Assembly: GCA_905182155.1 (NCBI GenBank) | Contig: CAJJAX010000009.1 | Location: 1 to 64,000, forward strand | Source of the DNA: an uncultured Pseudomonadales bacterium | GTDB lineage: Bacteria > Pseudomonadota > Gammaproteobacteria > Pseudomonadales > Azotimanducaceae | DNA length: 64,000 bases | Direction: 5' to 3' | Shown: piece by piece, positions 9,642 through 18,654 of the stretch | Numbering within the stretch: position 1 is the first letter of the stretch | Layout: the number at the start of each line of letters is the position of its first letter | Translations under genes and position numbers: made by a program | Notes under the pieces: generated by a model | What the model was told of the DNA's origin: nothing | The model's database searches: none | Seen by the model: the letters and a program-made list of their open reading frames with translations, nothing else

Positions 9642-10765
9642 GCGTTCGGTCTCACCAGGTATTTCTCACCGGTCGCTTGCTTGGCATAGCCCTCAAGATG
9701 CGCCTGCGACAGCATCTCGGCTAATGAAATCTCGCAGGTATAGTGACTGGCAAAGGTTGTGGTGATTTCATCGGCGACTCTTTGTCTGAGCGCATTCGCG
9801 CCAGCTTGACCAATTTTTTGCAAGAATGGTGTGAGCAACCAGCCCCCTAAGCCCCAAGCCATACCAAAGGCTCGGTTCAAGGTTGTTGGCGCACGGTCGA
9901 GCCCACCATAAATATAAACCTGCTTATAGGTTGTCGACCCATACCCTGAAAACCCTTCCATTTTAGAGCTCTGCGCGATCTCCATGGCGGTTAAAATCTG
10001 CCCCGATAGGGTACCGCCACCGGTTGCATCAAAGCCTAGCGTGGCGTTACTTTGCGTCAGCGCACTCACAAGATCCCCCATAAAACCAGGATCACTCGAA
10101 TTCAACGCGTGCTCTGCCCCGATGCCCTTTAGCAGGTCAACGTGTTCTTGTTTGCGAACGACATTGACCAACTCAACCCCATCTTTCAAGCAGATTTTAA
10201 CGAGCATCTGTCCCAAATTTGAAGCCGCGGCGGTGTGTAATAAAGCGGTGTGTCCTTCCTGACGCATGGTCTCGACCATGCCTAAGGCTGTGAGCGGGTT
10301 CACAAAACAAGATGCGCCTTGCTTCGCCGACACGCCCTCGTTCATCAACAAACACTGGCTCACTTTCAGAACCCGATATTGCGAGTACATGGCGCCGCCT
10401 AAGACCGCGACGGTTTTGCCCATCAATTGCTGGGCCGCATCGCTGGCACCGGCCTGAACAACCACGCCGGCGCCTTCATTACCTGCGGGCATTGAATGAC
10501 CGGCTCTGGCGGCGATATGCCTTCGCATTGCTTCAGGCACCATTGCTGTCACCGTGGGCAAGCCATCGACCTCACCATAGGTCGCTGAGGCCATATCGGC
10601 TGGCCCGAATAGAAGGCCCAGGTCGGATGGGTTAATGGGGGCAGCCTCGACCCGAACGAGCACTTCATCGTCCTTAGGATCTGGGAAATCGGCATTGACC
10701 AAGGAAAGGGTTAATTCGCCTTCCGCACTAATACACGTTTGAAACTGCAAGCCTTGCTCAGCCAT
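9638..10765 (-). CDS. Zinc-binding-dehydrogenase-like (MDR) NADPH oxidoreductase
   Basis: The start is set at the ATG at 10765 because GGGAG lies 8 bases upstream; the ORF track starts ten codons earlier. The product (375 residues) is a medium-chain dehydrogenase/reductase of the quinone oxidoreductase type. INPSDLGLLFG lies in the GroES-like N-terminal domain, GNEGAGVVVQAG follows, and HTAAASNLGQMLVKIC is a nucleotide-binding region that departs from the usual GxGxxG. No structural zinc cysteine cluster is visible, so it is probably a zinc-free enoyl or quinone reductase. It shares a divergent intergenic region with the thiolase at 11016. Confidence 0.85.
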   Translation of the reverse strand: MAEQGLQFQTCISAEGELTLSLVNADFPDPKDDEVLVRVEAAPINPSDLGLLFGPADMASATYGEVDGLPTVTAMVPEAMRRHIAARAGHSMPAGNEGAGVVVQAGASDAAQQLMGKTVAVLGGAMYSQYRVLKVSQCLLMNEGVSAKQGASCFVNPLTALGMVETMRQEGHTALLHTAAASNLGQMLVKICLKDGVELVNVVRKQEHVDLLKGIGAEHALNSSDPGFMGDLVSALTQSNATLGFDATGGGTLSGQILTAMEIAQSSKMEGFSGYGSTTYKQVYIYGGLDRAPTTLNRAFGMAWGLGGWLLTPFLQKIGQAGANALRQRVADEITTTFASHYTCEISLAEMLSQAHLEGYAKQATGEKYLVRPNA

Positions 10766-10845
10766 GTTCGTTACTCCCTTCAAGTGTTCTGTCAAAATTA
10801 ATCTGTAGGCTGAGAACCCTACGCGGTTCGCCTGATTCGATCAAT

Positions 10846-10866
10846 GGTTTCATCGCTAACGAAACC
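10846..10866. promoter_or_regulatory. Inverted repeat in divergent promoter region (possible operator)
   Basis: GGTTTC and GAAACC form perfect 6-bp arms around a 9-base spacer. The site lies about 80 bases upstream of the reductase start (10765, minus) and 150 bases upstream of the thiolase (11016, plus), where a shared regulator could bind. CTAATC/GATTAG arms lie nearby at 10886-10919. No regulator gene is adjacent, so function is a guess. Confidence 0.3.
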
Positions 10867-11015
10867 TAAAACCGTTTTCAGCGTGCTAATCGATCGTAAA
10901 CGCCCGCCTATTGATTAGGATATTTTCCAAGTTGCTCGTCAATGGCCTCGATTGCACATCACGTTACAACCAATGCTAGGATACTGCTTCGATTCAATGG
11001 CCTGGAGAACATCCA

Positions 11016-12206
11016 ATGACCCAAGATATCTACGTCGCCGCCGGCGTGCGATCCGCACTCGGGAATTTTGCCGGGACCCTCAAAGACAAACCCATGACCG
11101 AGCTGGCCTCGGAAATTGTGCAAAGTTGTATTAAACGATCGGGCACGGACGCGGCTGAATTTGATCACCTGGTGTTCACCGCAACCTGCCCAACCGACAA
11201 GGATTCGCTGTTCGCGGCCCGGGTGGTCGGGATGAAAAGTGGCCTGCCAGCAGAAGCCGGCGCGCTGGATGTGTCTCGCGCCTGCGCCAGTGGCCTGCAA
11301 GCCATCCTGGCGGCGGGCCAGCAGATCGCAACCGGCCACAGTCATTTGGCCATCGCGGCGGGTGCCGAAATGTTCAGCCGTGCGCCCTTTGCCGTGACAA
11401 CCAGCCGGTGGGGACAGGCCCGCGGTCATCAGCAGCTCGAAGATATGCTCGAGTGGTGCTATCGCTGCCCGTTTTCGCTCGAATACATGGGTGATACCGC
11501 AGAGAACCTCACCGAGAAATATGGCTACGAACGGGCACCGATGGATGAATATGCGCTGCAGAGCCAAGAACGCGCCTTGGCGGCGATTGACTCCGGATTT
11601 TTAGGACGCCAGATCCAACCGGTTATGGTGCCCAGCGGACGATCCCAAGTTGAGTTTGCGATCGATGAGTCGCCCAGAGCCGGACTTACCCTGGAAAAAC
11701 TGGCCAGCCTAAAGCCCGCCTTTAAGGAAAATGGCAAAGTGACCGCTGGCAACTCATCCGGGGTGACCGATGGCGCAGCCGCCATGGTGGTCGGCAGTTT
11801 AGATCGAATGCGTGCGTGCGGGGTTGCGCCTGTCGCGAAGATCGTTGATTGGACGGTGGTTGGCGTTGAGCCGAGCCTGATGGGTCATGGCCCAGTGCCC
11901 GCGATCTCGCAACTGCTCAAGCGAGTCGATCTTGGCATCAACGATATTGATTATTTCGAAATCAATGAAGCTTTCGCCGTGGTGAACTTGCATGCAGAAG
12001 CACAACTGGGCATCACCCGGGATCGGCACAATCTGTATGGTGGCGGCATCTCGGTTGGGCATCCGCCCGGTGTGACCGGGCTTCGAATGATGCTGAATGC
12101 AACCCAGCACTTACACGACACCGGCGGGCGTTATGCGATCCTGTCGATGTGTCTGGGCGCAGGCCAAGGCATGGCGATGCTGATTGAAAATGCGGCCGCG
12201 CTCTAA
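11016..12206 (+). CDS. Acetyl-CoA C-acyltransferase (thiolase family), intact
   Basis: This 396-residue thiolase has the nucleophilic Cys in DVSRACASGLQA near residue 90, AGNSSGVTDGAAAM, NEAFAVVNLHAE, GGGISVGHPPGVTG with the catalytic His, and the second Cys in SMCLGAGQGMA. Pro replaces the usual Ile in the GHPIG motif. TGGAG lies 7 bases before the ATG. It should release acetyl-CoA from a 3-ketoacyl-CoA. It is clearly divergent from the thiolase at 214, so the two probably serve different chain lengths or substrates. Confidence 0.93.
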   Translation: MTQDIYVAAGVRSALGNFAGTLKDKPMTELASEIVQSCIKRSGTDAAEFDHLVFTATCPTDKDSLFAARVVGMKSGLPAEAGALDVSRACASGLQAILAAGQQIATGHSHLAIAAGAEMFSRAPFAVTTSRWGQARGHQQLEDMLEWCYRCPFSLEYMGDTAENLTEKYGYERAPMDEYALQSQERALAAIDSGFLGRQIQPVMVPSGRSQVEFAIDESPRAGLTLEKLASLKPAFKENGKVTAGNSSGVTDGAAAMVVGSLDRMRACGVAPVAKIVDWTVVGVEPSLMGHGPVPAISQLLKRVDLGINDIDYFEINEAFAVVNLHAEAQLGITRDRHNLYGGGISVGHPPGVTGLRMMLNATQHLHDTGGRYAILSMCLGAGQGMAMLIENAAAL

Positions 12207-12230
12207 AACTGGCGAACGCTAAGCGGGCGG

Positions 12231-13583
12231 TTAATCGACCACCTCGTAACAAGGTTTTGCATTGTCGATCGGTAGCGTCAGACGCTTCTGGTCTACAAAG
12301 TCCTGTAAGAGTTCCGCCAGCGGCGTCATGATCTCTTTATCGCCGCGCAGTTGGAACGGGCCGTGGGCTTCGATTTGCGCCAACCCTTGCGCTTTGATGG
12401 AGCCTGCGACAATGCCGGAAAATGCTTTGCGTAACTCAAAGCTTAAGTCGGCCGCGGACTGCGCCCGAGTGAGATTGAGCGCCGCCATGGATTCATGAGT
12501 CGGCACGAACCGGGTTTGTAATGCTTCAGGCACCTCTAGAGACCAATTAAAGTAGTAGGCATCCCCTCGCGCTCGCCTGAATTTTCTCACTTTTCGAATG
12601 CCATCTAAAACCAGCTCGGCGGCGGCTTCGGCATCGCCGATCACAATGGTGTAGAGCGACCGGACCGACTCGCCGAGGGTTTGCACCAAAAAGGCATCGA
12701 TCTTTTCAAAATAAGTGCGCGCACTTTCGGGACCCGTAAAGATTAAGGGAAACGGCAATTGACGGTTGTGATCCCGCAGGAGTAAGCCCACCAAATAAAA
12801 TATTTCCTCAGCGGTGCCCACCCCGCCCGGGAACACCACAAAGGCGTGCCCAATCCGCACAAACGCCTCTAAGCGCATTTCGATATCGGGCAGGATCACC
12901 AGCTCGTTCACAATGGGGTTCGGCGGCTCGGCACCAATAATGCCAGGCTCCGAGATACCCAGATACCGACCGGTCTTAATACGCTGCTTGGCATGCCCAA
13001 TGGCAGCCCCCTTCATAGGGCCCTTCATGGCGCCATCACCGCAGCCAGTACAAATATCTAACCCGCGTAAGCCCATTTGATAGCCTACATCTTTGGTATA
13101 TTCGTATTCTCCCCTTGGGATACTGTGTCCGCCCCAACACACGACAACCTTGGGGGACGTATCCGTCTTCAACACATTGGCATTTCTGAGAATATCAAAT
13201 ACGCCGTGGGTGAAGCCATCACCGGGCGGGAGCTCGGTTTGTATATAGGCGTTCACATAGAGGATATCCCGGAGTACCGCGAACAAGTGTTCTCGGATGC
13301 CCGTCAATATTTTGCCGTTTACAAACGCCGTATCAGGCGCCTGCTTTAATTCCAATCGAATACCTCGGTCCTCTTGAAGCAATTCGATCTCAAAATCAGC
13401 AAAGGCTGCCAACATCCGACGCGGGTCCGCCGGGTCGGATCCGGTGTTGAGCACCGCCAGTGAGCAATTGCGATAGAGGTGATAAAGGCCGGTTTGGGAG
13501 CTGTCGAGCAATCGCGAGACTTCGCGCTTTGACAACACATCCAGCTGCCCCTTGGGACTCAATTTAATATTGACGCGCGCCAT
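12231..13583 (-). CDS. ppnN: Nucleotide 5'-monophosphate nucleosidase PpnN (LOG family)
   Basis: The protein (450 residues) matches the gammaproteobacterial YgdH/PpnN architecture: an N-terminal extension, a central lysine-decarboxylase-like/LOG domain and a C-terminal domain. The diagnostic nucleotide-binding motif PGGVGTAEE is present near residue 255, preceded by GCGDGAMKGPMKGA. PpnN hydrolyses purine and pyrimidine monophosphates to free base and ribose 5-phosphate, and in E. coli it is tuned by (p)ppGpp. The start is set at the ATG at 13583 because AAGGAG lies 5 bases upstream; the track uses the preceding TTG. Confidence 0.93.
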   Translation of the reverse strand: MARVNIKLSPKGQLDVLSKREVSRLLDSSQTGLYHLYRNCSLAVLNTGSDPADPRRMLAAFADFEIELLQEDRGIRLELKQAPDTAFVNGKILTGIREHLFAVLRDILYVNAYIQTELPPGDGFTHGVFDILRNANVLKTDTSPKVVVCWGGHSIPRGEYEYTKDVGYQMGLRGLDICTGCGDGAMKGPMKGAAIGHAKQRIKTGRYLGISEPGIIGAEPPNPIVNELVILPDIEMRLEAFVRIGHAFVVFPGGVGTAEEIFYLVGLLLRDHNRQLPFPLIFTGPESARTYFEKIDAFLVQTLGESVRSLYTIVIGDAEAAAELVLDGIRKVRKFRRARGDAYYFNWSLEVPEALQTRFVPTHESMAALNLTRAQSAADLSFELRKAFSGIVAGSIKAQGLAQIEAHGPFQLRGDKEIMTPLAELLQDFVDQKRLTLPIDNAKPCYEVVD

Positions 13584-13606
13584 CAAGACTCCTTATCCAC
13601 GGTGAC

Positions 13607-15262
13607 CTAATCCTGCCTGGTGTAAACCACCTGGCCGTTCATTACGGTCTTAAGCACTTTGGTTTGAAGAATCTCTGCGACTGGGATCGTCATAATGTCC
13701 CGATCCAAAACCACGAAATCAGCGACCATTCCCGGCGCGAGGGTGCCTTTGAAATTTTCTTCAAAGGCGCCAAAAGCCGGGTTGATTGTATCCGCCTGCA
13801 GGGCCTCAATGCGCGTTATCTTTTGCTCAGGCTCAAACCCGCCCTCTGGCGCGCCCTGTAGGGTCATTCGCGTCACCAAAGCATAAAAGGATGCAAAGGG
13901 GTCCGCCGGTTCAACCGGTACATCCGTGCCATTCACTAAGACCGCGCCGGAGTCGATCAAACTACGCCACATATAGGCGCCCGATTCAATGCGTGCCGCA
14001 CCCAACCGGTCGATGGCCCAAGGCCGGTCTGAACTCATATGAATGCCCTGAACGGATGGGATGATGCCCAAGCGCGCGAACCTCGGAATATCGCTGGGGT
14101 GAATATGTTGCGCGTGTTCAACCCGAAACCGAACGCCGCGGTCGCGCCCATCAAACAAGGCCTCAAAAATATCCAACACTTCGCGATTGGCGCGATCACC
14201 AATGGCATGAATCGCGATTTGAAAGCCATTGCGATAAGCCAAATGACTGATATCCCGCATCTCACTAATGGGCATTGTGGGCAACCCACTGTGCCCTGCC
14301 CGATCGCGATAGGGCTCGAGCAGCCAAGCCCCTCTGGAACCTAACGCGCCGTCGGCCACCAATTTGATGCTGCGCACAGTGAGCAATCGATTGCCCGCAT
14401 TAATCATCGGCCCGCGCTGCATCCAATGAGCGACCATGTCCGGATCAGAGCCGGTAATCATGGCGTAAACTCGAGTCGTCAACGCCCCGGCATCTATAAA
14501 ATCCTGATACAGCTGAATGTCGGCTTGCGATACGCCGGCGTCTTGAAAACTGGTGATGCCCAGGCTCGCTAAGCTCGCCAGCGCCAACTGCAGGGCGCGC
14601 TGGCGCTGGGCAAGACTGAGCGTTGGGATGAATTTGGACACCAATCGCTGAGCGCGTTCGTTTAAGACCCCGGTTGGCTGCCCCTTAGCATCAAGAATGA
14701 TCTCGCCATCGCCGCCCACTTGAGTGCCCCCGGTAATGCCCGCAATCGCCAAGGCGTGATCGTTCACGAAGGCGGCGTGCCCACTGGCATGAACTAAAAA
14801 TACCGGGTTATCGGGGGAAACGGCGTTGAGGGCATCATTGGATTGAAACCCCTTGATCATCGCGGGCTGGGGCAACCATTTACTCTGGTGCCAGCCGCGA
14901 CCCAAGATCCATTCACCGGGTTGCGCCTGATCCACGGCGGCTGCGACCTGATCAACCAATTCATTCAGGTTTTTCGCCGTCGCAAGGTTTAAATTTAGCA
15001 GCGATTGACCATACCCCATGAGATGGCCATGGCCTTCGATTAGCCCTGGAATGACAACCTGGCCGGCTAAGTTAATGGTCTCATCCGGCTGGCAAGCCTC
15101 AAGATCAATTAAGCGGCCGCTGGATCCAACGCAGAGCCCAGAAGGGTGCGGGGCTGCCTCGTCCATAGCATGAATAAGGGCGCCCTCGTAAAGGGTATCA
15201 GCGCCGACGGAAGCAACAGAGCAAGCCAAAACGAGCGCGAGAAGTTGTTGGTGCTGCCTCAT
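13607..15262 (-). CDS. Exported YtcJ-like metal-dependent amidohydrolase
   Basis: This is a 551-residue amidohydrolase-superfamily protein (YtcJ/NfdA-like). A signal peptide covers residues 1 to about 21 (ending SVGADT), so it acts outside the cytoplasm. Metal and active-site signatures are GLIEGHGHLMG (HxH), RVEHAQHI, AIHAIGDRANREVLD and NGTDVPVEP. FVVLDRDIMTIP closes the beta-sandwich domain. The ribosome site AGGAGG lies 7 bases before the ATG. It hydrolyses an amide, formamide or cyclic C-N bond, with substrate unknown. It lies 23 bases downstream of nothing else on its strand but precedes ppnN by only 23 bases, so the two may share a transcript. Confidence 0.88.
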   Translation of the reverse strand: MRQHQQLLALVLACSVASVGADTLYEGALIHAMDEAAPHPSGLCVGSSGRLIDLEACQPDETINLAGQVVIPGLIEGHGHLMGYGQSLLNLNLATAKNLNELVDQVAAAVDQAQPGEWILGRGWHQSKWLPQPAMIKGFQSNDALNAVSPDNPVFLVHASGHAAFVNDHALAIAGITGGTQVGGDGEIILDAKGQPTGVLNERAQRLVSKFIPTLSLAQRQRALQLALASLASLGITSFQDAGVSQADIQLYQDFIDAGALTTRVYAMITGSDPDMVAHWMQRGPMINAGNRLLTVRSIKLVADGALGSRGAWLLEPYRDRAGHSGLPTMPISEMRDISHLAYRNGFQIAIHAIGDRANREVLDIFEALFDGRDRGVRFRVEHAQHIHPSDIPRFARLGIIPSVQGIHMSSDRPWAIDRLGAARIESGAYMWRSLIDSGAVLVNGTDVPVEPADPFASFYALVTRMTLQGAPEGGFEPEQKITRIEALQADTINPAFGAFEENFKGTLAPGMVADFVVLDRDIMTIPVAEILQTKVLKTVMNGQVVYTRQD

Positions 15263-15500
15263 GATGTTGCCTCCTCATTGATCAAGTCCCATTCTCCCAC
15301 AAGCGGGTCACATGCGGCATCACTGATTATCCTGAGTGGTACGAATGTGAGGCTGATCTGCAAAGCGTTTTCAGCGCTGATCCGCCCTAAGCGCAGCGCC
15401 CAAGACCCGGCAAGATCGATTTAAGACCCCTCATCTCGTTTCATCGCTCGAGTTCGAAAAATCCTGTCTTGCACCCCGCAGGCCCTTGATGCCCCCTGCC

Positions 15501-16685
15501 TCAAATTGATTGCTGCGCGGACGATCTAACCGACGCGACCGTAAAACGGCTGCTAGCTGAGCCGCGCGGGTCCGGCAACTGACCGACTCGGTGGTAGTCG
15601 CCGCGATCCATCGCTTGACGAAAAGCTCGGATATTACCCCTCGGTTCACCTTGTCGACCCGAGGCGCCCAGCCCAAAGCCTTCAACCGTTGCGCCATAAG
15701 TGAGCGCTTGCATCCCAAGGCGATGCAGAAGTTTTGGGCTGGCCGCATCGATGATCTCGGGTAAGGTCGAGACGACCCAATTTTCTTGCTGGCGCATCCA
15801 GGGTTTAACGTTGCTCATGGTTGCCACAAAGCGCCGCTGATTGGTTCGGTTGACGCCGGCGCCATGCCACAACCGGCCATCAAACAACATAATCGTGCCA
15901 GCAGGCGCTTTGAGATTAATCGGCCTCGGCAAATCAGTTAGCGCGCCGCCGCTGCCGGCATTGATCAAATTCTGATGACTGCCAGGCATCACCAATGTAC
16001 CGCCATTGTCTGCGTCGACATCCTGTGGAATGAACATGGTATTCACAAGCGCGGGCGCGGCCTCGGTGACCCAAGGCAAGAGTGGGCCCTGATCGATATG
16101 CAATCCTTGCGGGTAGCCGCCTGGATCGGCGCCATTGGCTAAAAAACTATGGCAAATCCAGCCGTTCCCCAAGGTTTCATCCAACAGCGCTTCAATTAAA
16201 GGGCCTGCTTGAACATGCTCTGGGTCCTGTTCGATGCAACCTCTAAAACAATCCCCTTTATTAATCAGGCACGGCAAGTACTGGCCCGAGGGCGTCTGGT
16301 GCGCAACCCCCGCCGCGGCTTCGCCGCTTGCTTGTTCAAGCAGGCGAGTCAGAAACACCTGACATTGGGCTTTAGACAACCCATCCTCGATTAACGCGTA
16401 GCCCCATCGTCCAAAATCGCGCCGAAGCTGCTGGAAATCTTGTGTCGGCTGGGGCAGGTCAACCCCCTGCCAGTCCGGGTGATCGACCGCAGCAGCGGTT
16501 TCCCAATAATGATCGCCATCGGTCGGCAAGGGCGCGTTCAGTTTCGGCGGCCGCAGCCAGGGATAATCTTGAAACAGCGAGGCATAGGGTTCTTTACTGG
16601 CAATAAAATCAGCAAAAAGCGGCGTCCCCTGCGCCTTGGCAGCCAGCACTTCGGTTTCTAAAAACGCTTTAGGAACTTCCAACAT
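15501..16685 (-). CDS. Phytanoyl-CoA dioxygenase (PhyH) family protein
   Basis: This 394-residue protein is a putative non-haem Fe(II)/2-oxoglutarate oxygenase. The 2-His-1-carboxylate iron site is visible as GLHIDQGP (HxD, near residue 200) and LWHGAGVNRTNQRR (distal His plus the Arg for 2-oxoglutarate). FIPQDVDADNGGTLVMPGSH is the conserved core strand pair. AGGAGG lies 7 bases before the ATG. Relatives in marine bacteria hydroxylate fatty acyl or amino-acid-like substrates; which one here is not known. An N-terminal extension of about 100 residues precedes the core. Confidence 0.88.
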   Translation of the reverse strand: MLEVPKAFLETEVLAAKAQGTPLFADFIASKEPYASLFQDYPWLRPPKLNAPLPTDGDHYWETAAAVDHPDWQGVDLPQPTQDFQQLRRDFGRWGYALIEDGLSKAQCQVFLTRLLEQASGEAAAGVAHQTPSGQYLPCLINKGDCFRGCIEQDPEHVQAGPLIEALLDETLGNGWICHSFLANGADPGGYPQGLHIDQGPLLPWVTEAAPALVNTMFIPQDVDADNGGTLVMPGSHQNLINAGSGGALTDLPRPINLKAPAGTIMLFDGRLWHGAGVNRTNQRRFVATMSNVKPWMRQQENWVVSTLPEIIDAASPKLLHRLGMQALTYGATVEGFGLGASGRQGEPRGNIRAFRQAMDRGDYHRVGQLPDPRGSASSRFTVASVRSSAQQSI

Positions 16686-16766
16686 TGGGTCCTCCTTTTA
16701 TGCGGTTCATTTTGATTGCCTTGGCCACACGGCAAAGGCTTGCCTAAAAACAGGCAATCCCAGTCG

Positions 16767-17186
16767 TTACAAATGGCCTTGCGCATTAAGCCTTTGGTGA
16801 TCAATCTTTGTGCAGCGATCCTGGATCACCTGAATGCGCTGGGCTTGGAGACTCGCCGCCACGTCTGGATGTTCGATCCCCAATTGCATCCAAAAACACA
16901 ATGGCTGCAGGTCGAGCGCATCCCGCTCAAAACCGGGCATCCGGTCACTGCGCTGAAACACATCGATCATATCAATGCGAATCGGCACACTTTTGAGATC
17001 TGGATAGCACGGCTCATCGAGGATCACGGTGTAATTCGGATTAACCGGGATCACCCGGTAAAACTGTTTTAGATACACGGCCACGCCAAAGCTTGCCTTG
17101 GCGGGATCCGGCGACAAGCCGACGATTGCGATGGTTCTCGTCGCCTGAAACAGGTGCGTCAGTTGCGCATCCAGTGCGGTTTGCAT
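16767..17186 (-). CDS. CoA-binding domain protein (YccU-like)
   Basis: The start is set at the ATG at 17186, 37 codons inside the track ORF, because upstream codons overlap the rhodanese gene and do not resemble the family. The 139-residue product is a small Rossmann-fold CoA-binding protein: TIAIVGLSPDPAKASFGVAVYL at the N-terminus and VIPVNPNY follow the family pattern, with FWMQLGIEH near the end. It is cytoplasmic and of unknown function. It begins 4 bases after the rhodanese stop and is surely in the same operon. Confidence 0.88.
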   Translation of the reverse strand: MQTALDAQLTHLFQATRTIAIVGLSPDPAKASFGVAVYLKQFYRVIPVNPNYTVILDEPCYPDLKSVPIRIDMIDVFQRSDRMPGFERDALDLQPLCFWMQLGIEHPDVAASLQAQRIQVIQDRCTKIDHQRLNAQGHL

Positions 17187-17190
17187 GACC

Positions 17191-17619
17191 CTACTCGGCT
17201 TTGGGTCGTCGCATCCAGCGACTACTTTGACTGACGTCTTCAATGGGCTCGCCTTGTTTGTGCCACCCGGTAAACCCTGCCTCCAAATGGGCGACATTGT
17301 TAAAGCCCATATTGGTTAAGGATTGCACCGCAAGCACGCTGCGACCGCCGCCGGCGCAAAACACCACGGTGCGCCGGTCCGCTTGAAAGTAGTCTCGGTA
17401 ATAGGGGCTGGCAGGGCTCGCCCAAAACTCAAGCATGCCGCGCGCGCAATGCACAGCCGTTGGGATTGAGCCTAAATCAATGAGTTCTTGAATTTCTCGA
17501 ATATCGATCAGCAATAAATCTGGGTTCGACAGCTGTTCGGCTTTGAGTTCATCGACGCTGAGATTGTTGATCTCGGATTTCAACGCGTTGGTGTGGGAAA
17601 AAATATCTTGAATGGTCAT
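17191..17619 (-). CDS. Rhodanese-like sulfurtransferase
   Basis: I choose the ATG at 17619, giving 142 residues, over the track start at 17676 because the extra 19 residues are not family-like. This is a single-domain rhodanese: LLIDIREIQEL is the CH2A-type segment and VVFCAGGGRSVLAVQSL the active loop, with Cys as persulfide carrier. GFTGWHKQGEPIE closes the domain. It lies 4 bases upstream of the CoA-binding protein. It probably transfers sulfane sulfur to thiols. It is divergent from the LLM oxidoreductase at 17773. Confidence 0.9.
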   Translation of the reverse strand: MTIQDIFSHTNALKSEINNLSVDELKAEQLSNPDLLLIDIREIQELIDLGSIPTAVHCARGMLEFWASPASPYYRDYFQADRRTVVFCAGGGRSVLAVQSLTNMGFNNVAHLEAGFTGWHKQGEPIEDVSQSSRWMRRPKAE

Positions 17620-17772
17620 CGCATGGCCTCTTTTAAAACGGTTGCACCCGGCCCTTGGGACCTTATCACAGTGCAAATTCCCCCCGCTAGCCTACGCCTC
17701 AAAGGATTGACGTACTTGCCCACGCAAGGTTCAATCTCGAAACAGCCTTTGCAACGCTCAGGGAGCACCATC

Positions 17773-18639
17773 ATGCAGATCGGACTATTTTCAACGTTTA
17801 TGTCACCCCTCGCGGATCCTGACATGATCCAAACGTTTGCGCAGAACATAGAGGCCATGGGCGTTGAGTCACTCTGGATGGGCGAGCACGTTGTCTTGTT
17901 CGACAAGACCTCTAACCCGTACCCAGGGAGTCGAGATGGCAAGTTGCCCGTGCCAGAAGGCGGCGGTATGCTCGACACGGTCGCAACCTTTGGGTTTATC
18001 GCCGGCTGCACGTCAACGCTTCGGCTCGGCACCGGTATTACCCTACTGCCCCAACGCAACCCCATTTATACCGCCAAAGAGTTCGCCACCCTAGATTGGT
18101 TGAGCCGAGGCCGAATTGATTTCGGGATTGGCGTTGGCTGGTGCCAAGAAGAGGTGGAAGCCTGCGGCTATTCCTTTCAGGATCGCGGCGCACGATGTGA
18201 TGAGTTTATCGAGGTGATCCAGCAACTCTGGACCGATCCGGTTGTTAATTTTGACGGCAAAAATATTCAACTCAAAGATTGCAGGATGGACCCAAAACCC
18301 ATTCAGGCGGGTGGCGTGCCGATGATTATCGGCGGTCATTCGCCCGCAGGTTTTAAAAGGGCTGCCAAGTATGGCGCTGGCTGGTATGGCTTTCAGCTGA
18401 ATCTAGTCCAAACCGAGGACATGAAAGGCGCTTTAACCCAGGCCCTACGAGACGCGGGACGCGGCTGGGACGACTTTGAGCTGATTATTACGCCGCCCTA
18501 TCAAATCACCCCAGATCTCGTTAAAGCCTACGAGGATTTGGGAGTCGATCGCTTAATCCTTCATCTTGGCAGCCAAAAACCAGACCGAATCGCTGAACGC
18601 TTAACGCTGGTATCGGATCTCATGAACGCCTTGGGTTAA
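17773..18639 (+). CDS. LLM class flavin (F420- or FMN-dependent) oxidoreductase
   Basis: The real start is the ATG at 17773 with GGGAG 7 bases upstream; the track ORF begins 60 codons early and overlaps the divergent rhodanese. The 288-residue product is a luciferase-like TIM-barrel flavoenzyme of the TIGR03619-type group: GVESLWMGEHV, LGTGITLLPQRNP, RIDFGIGVGWCQEE and MIIGGHSPAGFKRAAKYGAGWYG. Family members act on diverse substrates with F420H2 or FMNH2. No F420 biosynthesis gene is in the window, so the cofactor is undecided. Confidence 0.88.
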   Translation: MQIGLFSTFMSPLADPDMIQTFAQNIEAMGVESLWMGEHVVLFDKTSNPYPGSRDGKLPVPEGGGMLDTVATFGFIAGCTSTLRLGTGITLLPQRNPIYTAKEFATLDWLSRGRIDFGIGVGWCQEEVEACGYSFQDRGARCDEFIEVIQQLWTDPVVNFDGKNIQLKDCRMDPKPIQAGGVPMIIGGHSPAGFKRAAKYGAGWYGFQLNLVQTEDMKGALTQALRDAGRGWDDFELIITPPYQITPDLVKAYEDLGVDRLILHLGSQKPDRIAERLTLVSDLMNALG

Positions 18640-18654
18640 GACGCCGCCACGAAC

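Noticed and set aside
14039-14344. Plus-strand ORF of 101 residues inside the amidohydrolase gene
   Set aside because: It is the antisense shadow of a well-conserved gene and has no ribosome site or family character.
16740-16757. Hairpin TTGCCT/AGGCAA between phyH and the CoA-binding gene
   Set aside because: The stem is short and no T run follows on either strand, so it is not called a terminator.
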